From contig JAHENN010000135.1 in NCBI GenBank assembly GCA_018609665.1, positions 1 through 13,724 of the forward strand: a stretch of 13,724 nt of DNA, written 5' to 3'. Below, in pieces: positions 1-7,130 of the stretch (the first letter of the stretch is position 1; each line of letters starts with the position of its first letter). The notes beneath the pieces are model-generated. The model did no database searches and was not told where the DNA came from. It was given only the letters and a program-made list of their open reading frames with translations. The DNA is from Haloarculaceae archaeon. Its GTDB lineage: Archaea > Halobacteriota > Halobacteria > Halobacteriales > Haloarculaceae. A program made the translations under genes and the position numbers.

Positions 1-1759
1 GCTGGGAGCGGCGGGCGCTGGCCGGCGACGCCTGAGCCGCGGCCGCCGGGTCGACGTACACCACCATCCCGTCGAAGGAGTTGCCGCCGGTCGAGCGGTG
101 GAGGAAGCCGTACCGGACGTAGTCGTCGGGGACCCGCTCGGCGAGCCGCGGCGACCGGTCGCCGTCGACGACGACGAGCCGCTCCGGGGCCCGCCGGCAG
201 TCGACGGCCCGCTGCAGGGTGCAGTCGGCCTCCGCGACGACGACCGGCGGGAGGTCCTCGGGCAGCGGCTCGTCGCCGTCGACGTCCACGGCGGTCACGG
301 AGGCGCCGGCGCCGTCGAGATACCACGCCCACGGGAGCGTCTTGAACCAGGCGATCCGCTCGGGTGTCCGGGGGCCGCCGGCGGCGTCGGTGACGTTGTC
401 GGTGCCGTAGAACAGCACGTCCGGCGCCGGCTCGTGGGCGGCGGCGACCGCGGCGGTCCGGTCGACCGGCTCGCGCATCTCCTGCTGCGGCTGGGCGAAC
501 TGCACGAGCCCGTTGTCCGTGGCCGTCGGCTCGACGAACGCCGCCGAGACGCCGACGACGGCCACGTGGCCGGCGGCCGCGACCAGCAGGACGGCGACGA
601 CGACGGCGCTGACGCGGTCGTCGTCCGTCAGCGCCTCGCGGCCGACGGCGACGAGCCGTCCGAGACCGGCCGCCGCCGGCACCGAAAGCGGGACGAGCGC
701 GTTGACGATGACCCACGACCCCCAGATGTCGGTGCCGAGGGGGTAGCCGACGACGCTGGCGAACCCCCAGTAGCTACAGCCGAGGACCAGCCGCCGTGCG
801 TCGGCCCGCCGGGTCAGTTCCGAGAGGAAGCCGACGACCGACAGCGCGACGAGCACGCCGGCGTACTCCAGGCCCGTCGCGACGAACCGCCCCAGCAGCC
901 GCCGGTAGGCCTCGAACGTCTTGTCCTCGCCCTGCCCGAACCAGTACTCCATCCCCGCGGCGACGTCGTCGGCCATCGCCCGGGCGGTCGCCCCGGGGGT
1001 GCCGGACCACAGCCCGGCCTCGCCGCCGCGGGGGGCGTAGAGGAAGACGACGACGGCGACGAGGACCGCGGCGGTGCCGGCCGCCGGGACGGCGAGCCGC
1101 CTGGCGGCGTCGGCGTCGGGGATGCGGTCGGCGACGAGCGGCCGCAACCGTCGCCGGGCGCCGACGGGCGGGACGACCCGCACCCGGGCGCCGACGACGA
1201 GCAGCGTCGCCGCCCCGAGCCAGCAGAGCACGTAGACGACGGCGTTCTCCTTGGCGCCGAACCCGAGCGCGAGGAAGCCCGCGGCCGCGGGGAGGTAGCC
1301 GGCGCCGTCGCCGTCGTACCAGCGGACCAGCGCCGCGAAGGCGACGAAGCAGAACGCCGCGACGAACACCGTCGACCGCGCGAACCGCGAGTAGTACAGC
1401 AGCACGGGGTCGGCGGCGAGGAGGGCCGCGAGGCCGACGGTCTCGACGTCGTCGAGGTGGCGGCGGAACCACAGCGCCACGAGCGGCAGCAGGCCGCCGA
1501 CGGCGGCGACCGGCGCCCGCATCACGAGGTCCGAGGCGCCGAACGCCGCGAACAGCGGCCGGTGGAGGTGCTGCATCAGCGGGCCGTGGATGATGAACCG
1601 GTAGCTGACCGCGCCGGTCTCGAGGTACTCCAGGCCCCACCAGGCGACGCGGGCCTCGTCGTAGTGGGCCACCCGCGACCCCAGCAGGACGAACCGCGCG
1701 AGGAGCGCGACGGCCGTCACCGCGAGGACGACCCGGGCGGTGCGGTCGCCGCGGCTCAT
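1..1759 (-). CDS. Agl23/TIGR03663-like polytopic membrane protein (flippase activity-associated), partial at the window edge
   Basis: An open leftward frame of 586 codons begins with ATG at 1759 and has no stop before the window edge, so the C-terminus is missing. The N-terminal half has many hydrophobic segments (roughly residues 9-27, 82-98, 107-122, 130-146, 157-190, 223-241, 298-313, 322-340, 346-372 and 384-406). The short motif HYDE at 32-35 falls in the first external loop, where GT39/PMT-like glycosyltransferases carry their acidic catalytic pair. A soluble part follows from about residue 410 and includes FYGTDN at 450-455 and WFKTLPWAWY at 471-480. This architecture matches the haloarchaeal TIGR03663 family, named for association with lipid-linked glycan flipping in S-layer N-glycosylation. 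The catalytic role is unproven. The start was chosen as the only in-frame ATG near the first membrane segment; it overlaps the stop of a tiny upstream ORF (ATGA). The family call is from memory of the motif pattern. Confidence 0.75.
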   Translation of the reverse strand, partial: MSRGDRTARVVLAVTAVALLARFVLLGSRVAHYDEARVAWWGLEYLETGAVSYRFIIHGPLMQHLHRPLFAAFGASDLVMRAPVAAVGGLLPLVALWFRRHLDDVETVGLAALLAADPVLLYYSRFARSTVFVAAFCFVAFAALVRWYDGDGAGYLPAAAGFLALGFGAKENAVVYVLCWLGAATLLVVGARVRVVPPVGARRRLRPLVADRIPDADAARRLAVPAAGTAAVLVAVVVFLYAPRGGEAGLWSGTPGATARAMADDVAAGMEYWFGQGEDKTFEAYRRLLGRFVATGLEYAGVLVALSVVGFLSELTRRADARRLVLGCSYWGFASVVGYPLGTDIWGSWVIVNALVPLSVPAAAGLGRLVAVGREALTDDDRVSAVVVAVLLVAAAGHVAVVGVSAAFVEPTATDNGLVQFAQPQQEMREPVDRTAAVAAAHEPAPDVLFYGTDNVTDAAGGPRTPERIAWFKTLPWAWYLDGAGASVTAVDVDGDEPLPEDLPPVVVAEADCTLQRAVDCRRAPERLVVVDGDRSPRLAERVPDDYVRYGFLHRSTGGNSFDGMVVYVDPAAAAQASPASARRSQ

Positions 1760-1833
1760 CGCACGGCGCGGTCCGGACGGTCGTCGGGCGCCGCGCCGCC
1801 GTACGGCCGGCGGGCGTGCTGTCGGGCGGTCAT
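1756..1833 (-). CDS. Possible 25-residue leader ORF upstream of the Agl23-like gene
   Basis: The frame starts with ATG at 1833 and ends with TGA at 1758-1756. Its last bases overlap the ATG of the Agl23-like gene as ATGA, the usual form of translational coupling. The peptide is basic and polar (begins MTARQHARRPYGG) with no membrane segment and no family I recognise. The only AT-rich element in the gap is centred near 1860, about 27 nt upstream of this ATG, which fits a leaderless transcript starting here rather than at 1759. An in-frame ATG at 1842 lies too close to that element. Short open frames are frequent in DNA this GC-rich, so it could be chance, or simply the 5' leader of the downstream gene. 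Confidence 0.33.
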   Translation of the reverse strand: MTARQHARRPYGGAAPDDRPDRAVR

Positions 1834-1855
1834 GGGGCGCATCTCGGGGAGGGGG

Positions 1856-1866
1856 GGCAAATGTCT
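1856..1866 (-). promoter_or_regulatory. TATA-like element for the leader ORF / Agl23-like gene
   Basis: On the minus strand this reads GACATTTGCCC, the only AT-rich patch between the M32 stop and the Agl23-like start. Its centre is about 27 nt from the ATG at 1833, the expected haloarchaeal TATA-to-start spacing. It is a weak match. Confidence 0.35.
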
Positions 1867-1879
1867 TTCCGTCCGGCCC

Positions 1880-3388
1880 TCAGGCCGCGTCGAGCCCGTA
1901 GAGGGCGCCGAACTTCGACTCGGCGTAGTCGAGGAAGAAGTCGGCGGTGAACGGCTCGCCGGTGGCCCGCTCGACCAGCTCGTCGGTGGTGTACCGCTGG
2001 CCGTGGGCGTGGACGTTGTCGGTGAGCCACTCGTGCAGCGGGCCGAACTCGCCGGCCCGGACCTTCCCCTCGATGTCCTCGATGTCGTCGGCTGCGGCGT
2101 CGTACAGCTGCGCGGCGAGGACGCTGCCCAGCGAGTAGGTGGGGAAGTAGCCGAAGGAACCGTGGCTCCAGTGGATGTCCTGCAGGCAGCCGTCGGCGTC
2201 GGTGTCCGGCCGGACGCCGAGGTACTCCTCCATCCTGTCGTTCCATACGGCCGGCACCTCCGCGACGTCGAGGTCGCCGGCCAGCAGGTCCCGCTCGATC
2301 TCGAACCGGAGGATGATGTGGAGGTGGTAGGTGAGTTCGTCGGCCTCGACGCGGATGAGGTTGTCCTCGTACACCCGGTTGGCGGCCTCGTAGGCCTCCC
2401 GCGCCGAGAGGTCGGTGCCGTGGTGGTCGTTGAACCGGGGGACGAACCCCTCCCAGAAGGCCGCCGTCCGGCCGACGTGGTTCTCCCAGAGCCGCGACTG
2501 GGACTCGTGGACCGTCAGCCCGCGGTGCTCGCCCAGCGGCGTCCCGTAGTCGTCGGTCGACAGCCCCTGGGTGTAGGTGGCGTGGCCGAACTCGTGGACG
2601 GTCGAGCCCAGCGAGTCCAGCGGCTCCGACTCGTCGAACCGCGTCGTGACGCGGGCGTCGAACTGCGTCCCCGAGGAGAACGGATGCGGGGCGGTGTCGA
2701 GCCGGCCGCGGTCGAAGTCGTAGCCGAGCGTCTCGAGCGTCTCCCGGGCCAGCGCCAGCTGGTCGTCCTCGGGGAAGGTGCCCTCGACGGTGTGGAGGTC
2801 GGCGTCGGCCTCGCGGATGTCGTCGAGGAGCGGGACCAGCCGGTCCCGGAGCCGCTCGAGCACCCGCTCGGCCGTCTCCAGGTCGAGATACGGCTCGTAG
2901 TCGGCGAACAGCACCGCGTAGGGGTCGGCGTCGGGGTCGACGTGCTCGGCGTACTCCCGCTTGAGCTCCAGCAACCGCTCGACGGTCGGCGCGAACGTCG
3001 ACCAGTCGTCGGTCTCGCGGGCCTCCTGCCAGACGGGGTGGGCGTCGCTCGTTACCTCGCTGATCTCCTCGACCAGCTCCGTCGGCACCTTCGCCTTCCG
3101 GTCGTACTGCCGGCGTATCTCCCGGACCACGGCCGCCTCCTCGGCGGGCAGGTCCGCCGCCTCCAGTTCGTCCAGCCAGGCGCCGACGTCGTCGTCGGCG
3201 AGCAGGTCGTGCTGCATCGCCGAGACGGCGCTGCGCTGTTTCGCCCGGGCCGGCGTCCCCCCCTCCGGCATCATGACCTCCTGGTCCCACGAGAGGACCA
3301 TGTTCGCGTCGCCGAGGTACGTCGCCCGCTCGTACCGTTCCAGCAGGTCGTCGTACGCCCCGGGAACCGACGATTGCTCCGTTGCCAT
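1880..3388 (-). CDS. M32 family metallocarboxypeptidase (carboxypeptidase Taq type)
   Basis: The product has 502 residues, the normal length for M32 carboxypeptidases. These cytoplasmic zinc enzymes remove C-terminal amino acids from peptides. The zinc-binding HEFGH motif is at residues 265-269, with catalytic Glu266. It is followed by HESQSRLWEN at 294-303, whose Glu supplies the third metal ligand. The family signature HPFSSG is at 235-240, and IHWSHGSFGYFPTYSLG, characteristic of the family, lies in the C-terminal third. No signal peptide is visible. The start is ATG at 3388 (MATEQSS); upstream codons remain open but lack family character and run into the neighbouring gene. The gene lies 79 bp after the M20-type gene on the same strand, so cotranscription is possible, consistent with a peptide-degradation role. 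Only a weak TATA-like patch (about 3411-3418) precedes it. Family assignment is very secure; physiological substrates cannot be inferred. Confidence 0.96.
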   Translation of the reverse strand: MATEQSSVPGAYDDLLERYERATYLGDANMVLSWDQEVMMPEGGTPARAKQRSAVSAMQHDLLADDDVGAWLDELEAADLPAEEAAVVREIRRQYDRKAKVPTELVEEISEVTSDAHPVWQEARETDDWSTFAPTVERLLELKREYAEHVDPDADPYAVLFADYEPYLDLETAERVLERLRDRLVPLLDDIREADADLHTVEGTFPEDDQLALARETLETLGYDFDRGRLDTAPHPFSSGTQFDARVTTRFDESEPLDSLGSTVHEFGHATYTQGLSTDDYGTPLGEHRGLTVHESQSRLWENHVGRTAAFWEGFVPRFNDHHGTDLSAREAYEAANRVYEDNLIRVEADELTYHLHIILRFEIERDLLAGDLDVAEVPAVWNDRMEEYLGVRPDTDADGCLQDIHWSHGSFGYFPTYSLGSVLAAQLYDAAADDIEDIEGKVRAGEFGPLHEWLTDNVHAHGQRYTTDELVERATGEPFTADFFLDYAESKFGALYGLDAA

Positions 3389-3467
3389 GGACTCACTTGC
3401 GGTTCGTGCATCAAGAAGCCACGGATGGACGCACGCGGTCGGGTCGGCGCGTGGAACGGCCGGGCCG

Positions 3468-4544
3468 TCACCGCGGGCGCCACGTCTCGGCCAGGCAGCG
3501 GTAGACGTCGGCACACCGCTCGACGATGTCGAGAGAGACGCTCTCGGTCGCGGTGTGGGCCTCGCCCGGCTCGGCGGCGCCGCAGACGACGCAGGTGGTT
3601 CCCGCCCGCCGGGCCAGCCAGCCGGCGTCGGTCGCGTGCGGCTTGACGACCGTCTCCGGCGCGCCGGGCTGGGCGGCGTCGGCCGCCTCGAGGACGGCGT
3701 CGGCGAAGGCCGACTCGTCGCAGGCCATCGGCGGCAGGTCCTGGTCGACCTCGACGGCGACGCCAGTCGACTCGACGGCCCCGAGGTCGGCCCGCTCGCC
3801 CGGGACGGTCCGCTCGTCGACGGTGACCGTACACCGCTCGGGGACGACGTTCCAGCCGCTGCCGCCGTCGATCTCCGTGACGACGACGCTACCGGCGAGG
3901 TCGTGGCCGAGCACCGCCGTCTCGGGTGCCGTCGTCGCCCGGAGCCGGTCGACGGCCTCCGTCGCCCGGTAGATGGCGTTGTCGCCGGCCGCGGGTACGC
4001 TGGCGTGGGCGGCCGTCCCCTCCGCGACGACCGTCGCCGCGCGGCGGCCCTTGTGGGCGACGGCAACGTCCGTGACCGAGTCGGCGGAGTAGCCCGTCGA
4101 ACCCTCGCCGACGACGGCGTAGTCGGGCGCGAAGCCGTCCTCGATCGCGGCGCGGCAGCCGACGCCGCCCGACTCCTCGCCGACGAAGGAGGCGAAGACG
4201 AGCTCGCAGGCGGGGTCGGCCTCGCGGAAGGCGACCATCGCCGCCGCGAGGCTCCCCTTCATGTCGGCCGCGCCGCGGCCGTACAGCCGGCCGTCCCGCT
4301 CCTCGAGGACGTAGCCGTCGCCGTCGAGCTGGCCGTCGTCGGGTGCGACGACGTCGTGGTGGCCGACCAGCGCCAGCGAGGCGTCGCCGTCGCCCCGCCG
4401 GGCGAGGACGTTGCCGGCGTCGTCGCGGGCGACGGCAGCGTCGGTGTGGTCGGCGAGCCACGACGCCACCAGGTCGCCGGCCGCCGTCTCGTCGTCGTGG
4501 CTGGGCGTCGCGACCAGCCGCCGGGTCAGTTCGCGGACCGTCAT
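3468..4544 (-). CDS. M20 family metallohydrolase (DapE/ArgE/LysK-like)
   Basis: The product has 358 residues with the full M20 co-catalytic zinc set: GHHDVV at 61-66 (His63 ligand, Asp64), GAADMKG at 91-97 (Asp94 bridging), GEESGG at 122-127 (general base Glu123, ligand Glu124), GEGS at 146-149 (Glu147), and a C-terminal GEAHTATE at 327-334 (His330). His180 lies in the insertion (dimerisation) domain and resembles the His of this family that reaches across the dimer. Members hydrolyse N-acyl or peptide-like amide bonds, for example succinyl-diaminopimelate, N-acetylornithine or LysW-linked lysine. The sequence alone does not fix the substrate, and no lysine or arginine biosynthesis gene is adjacent. 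The start is ATG at 4544 (MTVRELTRRLV), directly before the conserved N-terminal helix. It is divergent from the PIN-ATPase gene and sits upstream of the M32 peptidase. Expected to be cytoplasmic. Confidence 0.92.
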   Translation of the reverse strand: MTVRELTRRLVATPSHDDETAAGDLVASWLADHTDAAVARDDAGNVLARRGDGDASLALVGHHDVVAPDDGQLDGDGYVLEERDGRLYGRGAADMKGSLAAAMVAFREADPACELVFASFVGEESGGVGCRAAIEDGFAPDYAVVGEGSTGYSADSVTDVAVAHKGRRAATVVAEGTAAHASVPAAGDNAIYRATEAVDRLRATTAPETAVLGHDLAGSVVVTEIDGGSGWNVVPERCTVTVDERTVPGERADLGAVESTGVAVEVDQDLPPMACDESAFADAVLEAADAAQPGAPETVVKPHATDAGWLARRAGTTCVVCGAAEPGEAHTATESVSLDIVERCADVYRCLAETWRPR

Positions 4545-4650
4545 CGGCGGGACGACGGGGGCGAGCGGCTTCAGTGCCGCGGCTCCGGGTCGGCGACGGG
4601 AGGCCACGAGCGGCCGCGAGAGGCGACCGCCGGCACCCCTCGCATCACCG

Positions 4651-4658
4651 TATTTATA
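4651..4658 (+). promoter_or_regulatory. TATA box for the PIN-ATPase-KH gene
   Basis: TATTTATA lies about 28 nt before the ATG at 4683. It is the best archaeal TATA match in the window. The spacing places the transcription start within a few bases of the ATG, so the transcript is expected to be leaderless. Confidence 0.75.
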
Positions 4659-4682
4659 CGCGTCGACCCCCCTTGCTCGGGT

Positions 4683-6545
4683 ATGGAGATTTTGCCGGAC
4701 ACGAGCGCGGTCGTCGACGGCCGCGTGTCGGAGCGCGTCGAGGAGGCGGGCTTCGACGGCACCGTCTACATCGCCGAGGCGGTCGTCGGCGAGCTGGAGG
4801 GCCAGGCCAACGACGGCCGCGACAGCGGCTGGGACGGCCTCGAGGAGCTCCAGCGGCTCGCCGACCACGCCGACGCGGGCGACATCGACGTCGAGTACGT
4901 CGGCCGCCGGCCGGACGCCGCCGAGCGGGCCGGCGCCGGCGAGGGCGACGTCGACGCGCTCATCCGCGGGCTGGCCGCCGACCACGGCGCGACGCTGCTG
5001 ACCAGCGACGTCGTCCAGGCGGAGGTGGCCGAGGCGAAGGGCCTGTCCGTCGACTACGTCGAGCCCCGGACCGACGACGCCGACGCCGACGGGCTCGCCG
5101 TCGAGCGGTTCTTCGACGAGCAGACGATGTCGGTCCACCTGAAGACGGACGTGCCGCCGAAGGCCAAGCGCGGCGCCGTCGGCGAGATGAGCTACCAGGA
5201 CCTCGACGACGACCCGCTCGGCGAGGAGCGGATGCGCTCGTTCGCCGACGACGTCGTCGAGACGGCCCGCGCCTCCAGCGACGGCTTCGTCGAGCTGTCC
5301 CAGCCCGGCATGACCATCGCCCAGATCCGGGACCTGCGGATCGCGGTCGCGGAGCCGCCGTTCGCCGACGGAATCGAGGTGACGGCCGTCCGGCCCATCG
5401 TCAAGACCGACCTCGACGACTACGCCTTCGCCGACGAGCTCCGCGACCGGCTGGCCGAGCGGAACCGCGGCGTCCTCATCTCCGGGTCGCCCGGCGCCGG
5501 GAAGTCGACGTTCGCCCAGGCGGTCGCGGAGTTCCTCAACGACGCCGACTTCGCCGTCAAGACGATGGAAAAGCCCCGCGACCTCCAGGTCGGCCCCGAG
5601 ATCACCCAGTACACCGAACTCGGCGGGTCGATGGAGAACACCGCCGACTCGCTGCTGATGGTCCGGCCGGACTACACCATCTACGACGAGGTGCGGAAGA
5701 CGTCGGACTTCGAGACGTTCGCGGACATGCGACTCGCGGGCGTCGGGATGATCGGCGTCGTCCACGCCACCCGGGCCATCGACGCCCTCCAGCGGCTCGT
5801 CGGCCGGGTCGAACTCGGAATGATTCCGCAGGTCGTCGACACCGTCGTCTACATCGAGGCCGGCGAGATCGACACCGTCTACGACGTCGCCACGGAGGTG
5901 AAGGTGCCCCACGGGTTGATGCAGGAGGACCTCGCCCGGCCGGTCATCGTCATCCAGGACTTCGAGACCGGCACGCCGGCCTACGAGATCTACACGTTCA
6001 ACCGGCAGGTCGTCACCGTCCCGCTGGAGGGCGCCGACGGCGGCGACGAGACGGGCGTCGAGCGGGTCGCCAAACAGGAGATCGAACGGGAGATCCGGTC
6101 GGCGGCCCGCGGCCACGTCGAGGTCGAACTCCAGGGACAGAACGAGGCGGTCGCCTACGTCGAGGAGGACGACATCTCCTACGTCATCGGCAAGGGCGGC
6201 GGCCGCATCAGCAAAATCGAAGACCGGCTCGGCATCAGCATCGACGTCCGGACCTTCGACGACCGGCCGGGCGGGACGTCCGGCGACGGTGGGAGCGGCG
6301 GTGGCGGCGGGGGTGGAGGCGCCGCCGGCGAGGTCGTCGTCCCGGAGGTGACCGACCGCCACGTCGTCATCCCGCTGGACGGCCACCACGGCGAGACCGT
6401 CGAGGTGCGGGCCGACGACGAGTACCTCTTCACCGCGACCGTCTCCCGCGGCGGCGAGATTCAGGTGTCGCGCGGCTCCGCCATCGCGGAGGAACTGGAG
6501 GCGGCCATCGACCACGGCCGGCAGGTCACCGTCGTCCCGCAGTGA
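4683..6545 (+). CDS. PIN-ATPase-KH protein (PINc/VapC family ATPase, COG1855-like)
   Basis: The product has 620 residues. Residues 1-130 form a PIN nuclease-type domain with the acidic residues expected for metal binding: Asp6 (PDTSAV), Glu37 (GELEG), Asp89/Asp91 (GDVDALI) and Asp109 (LLTSDV). Residues about 230-420 are a secretion/PilT-type ATPase with Walker A GSPGAGKST at 268-276, acidic IYDEVRK at 333-339, and a His-box-like VVHATRAIDALQRL at 359-372. A type-I-like KH RNA-binding motif, VIGKGGGRISKIE, is at 501-513. A Gly/Ser-rich linker (about 529-548) then leads to a small C-terminal domain (550-620). No membrane segment or pilus/secretion partner is present, so a motor role in secretion is unlikely. 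RNA binding and cleavage driven by the ATPase is inference. It starts at the ATG 28 nt after a strong TATA box and is probably monocistronic. The homologous family is widespread in archaea, with no function known to me. Confidence 0.92.
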   Translation: MEILPDTSAVVDGRVSERVEEAGFDGTVYIAEAVVGELEGQANDGRDSGWDGLEELQRLADHADAGDIDVEYVGRRPDAAERAGAGEGDVDALIRGLAADHGATLLTSDVVQAEVAEAKGLSVDYVEPRTDDADADGLAVERFFDEQTMSVHLKTDVPPKAKRGAVGEMSYQDLDDDPLGEERMRSFADDVVETARASSDGFVELSQPGMTIAQIRDLRIAVAEPPFADGIEVTAVRPIVKTDLDDYAFADELRDRLAERNRGVLISGSPGAGKSTFAQAVAEFLNDADFAVKTMEKPRDLQVGPEITQYTELGGSMENTADSLLMVRPDYTIYDEVRKTSDFETFADMRLAGVGMIGVVHATRAIDALQRLVGRVELGMIPQVVDTVVYIEAGEIDTVYDVATEVKVPHGLMQEDLARPVIVIQDFETGTPAYEIYTFNRQVVTVPLEGADGGDETGVERVAKQEIEREIRSAARGHVEVELQGQNEAVAYVEEDDISYVIGKGGGRISKIEDRLGISIDVRTFDDRPGGTSGDGGSGGGGGGGGAAGEVVVPEVTDRHVVIPLDGHHGETVEVRADDEYLFTATVSRGGEIQVSRGSAIAEELEAAIDHGRQVTVVPQ

Positions 6546-6564
6546 CGGCCGGAGCGAACGGCCG
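6546..6564 (+). terminator. Hairpin directly after the PIN-ATPase-KH stop
   Basis: Two CGGCCG arms (6546-6551 and 6559-6564) flank a 7-nt loop, starting at the base after the TGA. Because CGGCCG is self-complementary and common in this DNA, and no T-run follows, a terminator role is only tentative. Confidence 0.25.
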
Positions 6565-6717
6565 GTCGTCTCGAGAGCGGGTGGGTCGGCACCCGTGCGG
6601 CGGCCGGGACGCGGCGACGAGTCGGCGGCGGAGAGACGAACGACCCGACGGTCACGAGTCTGGCGTAACTCCGAACGGACGGCAGCGCTCGCTGGCCGCG
6701 AGCGGCCGGAGAAGGGT
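6565..6717. other. Convergent intergenic spacer with a hairpin (6686-6704)
   Basis: This gap lies between the 3' ends of two converging genes. I find no open frame with coding character in it. It holds a perfect 7-bp inverted repeat, CGCTCGC at 6686-6692 and GCGAGCG at 6698-6704, around a 5-nt loop. The hairpin begins 14 nt past the stop of the winged-helix gene. It may help end or stabilise that leftward transcript, although no T-tract accompanies it. Confidence 0.4.
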
Positions 6718-6996
6718 TCAGTCGTCGGAGACGGCCGCGTCGGCTCCGTCGGCGGCGGCGTCGACCGGCGTCTCGATTTCGTAGAGGTTCTGTCGTGCGT
6801 CGGCGAAGTAGACGTCCTCGGAGACGATGTCGATGTCCTCGAGCCGTTCGAGGGCGTAGCGGACGGTCCGGGCCGACAGCATCGACTCCTCGACGATGTC
6901 TTTCTGCGTCATCGGGCCGTTGTACTCGAGCACCTTGTAGACGAGTTTCGCGCTGGGCGGGAGGTCCGAAAGTTCTTCCCCGTCAGAATCAGCCAT
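6718..6996 (-). CDS. Small winged-helix transcriptional regulator (MarR/TrmB-like)
   Basis: The product has 92 residues. An acidic N-terminal tail (1-11) precedes a winged helix-turn-helix. Residues 14-27 form helix 1 (SAKLVYKVLEYNG). The helix-turn-helix is at about 29-58, with the QKDIVEESML turn and the recognition helix SARTVRYALERLE at 41-53. The wing runs to about 72. The acidic C-terminal tail (73-92) has no ligand domain, so it should act as a small dimeric DNA-binding protein. I chose ATG 6996 (MADSDGEE) over the upstream ATG at 7023 because the TATA-like element spans 7024-7030, so translation from 7023 could not be supported by that promoter. A 16-bp inverted repeat sits between the TATA element and the start, suggesting autoregulation. 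Target genes are unknown; the divergent EMC6-like/Rli1 operon is a possible one. Fold confident, role inferred. Confidence 0.85.
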   Translation of the reverse strand: MADSDGEELSDLPPSAKLVYKVLEYNGPMTQKDIVEESMLSARTVRYALERLEDIDIVSEDVYFADARQNLYEIETPVDAAADGADAAVSDD

Positions 6997-7012
6997 CTGT
7001 ACTAGCGTACAG
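6997..7012. promoter_or_regulatory. Inverted repeat at the start of the winged-helix gene, candidate operator
   Basis: CTGTAC (6997-7002) and GTACAG (7007-7012) are perfect 6-bp arms separated by TAGC. The element lies between the TATA-like sequence and the ATG at 6996, across the predicted transcription start. A bound dimer there would block transcription, so an autorepressor site is a reasonable guess. Confidence 0.45.
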
Positions 7013-7023
7013 GGAAGCCCCAA

Positions 7024-7030
7024 TCATAAA
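7024..7030 (-). promoter_or_regulatory. TATA-like element for the winged-helix gene
   Basis: On the minus strand this reads TTTATGA, centred about 31 nt before the ATG at 6996. It implies a leader of only a few bases and rules against the alternative start at 7023. Confidence 0.6.
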
Positions 7031-7037
7031 CCTTGAC

Positions 7038-7051
7038 CCCAACTAGTTGGG
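7038..7051. promoter_or_regulatory. 14-bp perfect palindrome in the divergent promoter region
   Basis: CCCAACTAGTTGGG is a perfect palindrome in a locally AT-richer stretch. It sits 7 bp upstream of the winged-helix TATA-like element and about 50 bp upstream of the EMC6-like promoter. The position suits an activator or shared operator site. No binding protein can be named from sequence. Confidence 0.45.
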
Positions 7052-7099
7052 TACGGTTCGGCGGGTCGGACGGGCCGCGGGCGAGGGGTGGAACGAACC

Positions 7100-7107
7100 G
7101 CTTTTGC
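7100..7107 (+). promoter_or_regulatory. TATA-like element for the EMC6-like/Rli1 operon
   Basis: GCTTTTGC is centred about 27 nt before the ATG at 7131 and is preceded by CGAACC, a plausible TFB-recognition element. It predicts a leaderless operon transcript. Confidence 0.55.
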
Positions 7108-7130
7108 CGCCGGACGGCCGACGGTGAGGT

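Noticed and set aside
1756..1833. A frameshift error splitting the N-terminus of the Agl23-like protein
   Set aside because: The protein from 1759 already starts with a normal membrane helix, and the upstream peptide has no hydrophobic character. I kept it as a possible separate leader ORF instead.
1849..1858. G-run near the M32 stop as a terminator or G-quadruplex
   Set aside because: It is a single G tract with no matching runs and no T-tract on the transcribed strand; nothing supports a structure.
98..3646. A 1,182-codon open rightward frame antisense to the Agl23-like, M32 and M20 genes
   Set aside because: It mirrors three well-supported genes, has Arg/Gly/Pro-rich low-complexity translation and no domains. 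Long antisense open frames are expected when codons end almost always in G or C.
3389..4066. N-terminal extension of the M32 gene beyond 3388
   Set aside because: The extension is Ser/Thr/Pro/Arg-rich, unrelated to the family, and overlaps the M20-type gene. MATEQSS at 3388 gives the usual family length.
2961..4682. N-terminal extension of the PIN-ATPase-KH frame
   Set aside because: It is antisense to the M32 and M20 genes. The TATA box at 4651-4658 and the PIN-domain start fix the ATG at 4683.
6292..6331. Glycine-codon repeat tract inside the PIN-ATPase-KH gene
   Set aside because: It encodes a flexible Gly/Ser linker between domains. There is no sign of a tandem DNA repeat with unit structure, nor of a frame change.
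4545..6515. N-terminal extension of the M20-type gene beyond 4544
   Set aside because: It is antisense to the PIN-ATPase-KH gene. The conserved M20 fold begins right after the ATG at 4544.
6997..7023. Alternative start of the winged-helix gene at 7023
   Set aside because: It would sit next to the TATA-like element, upstream of the predicted transcription start, and adds nine residues without family character.
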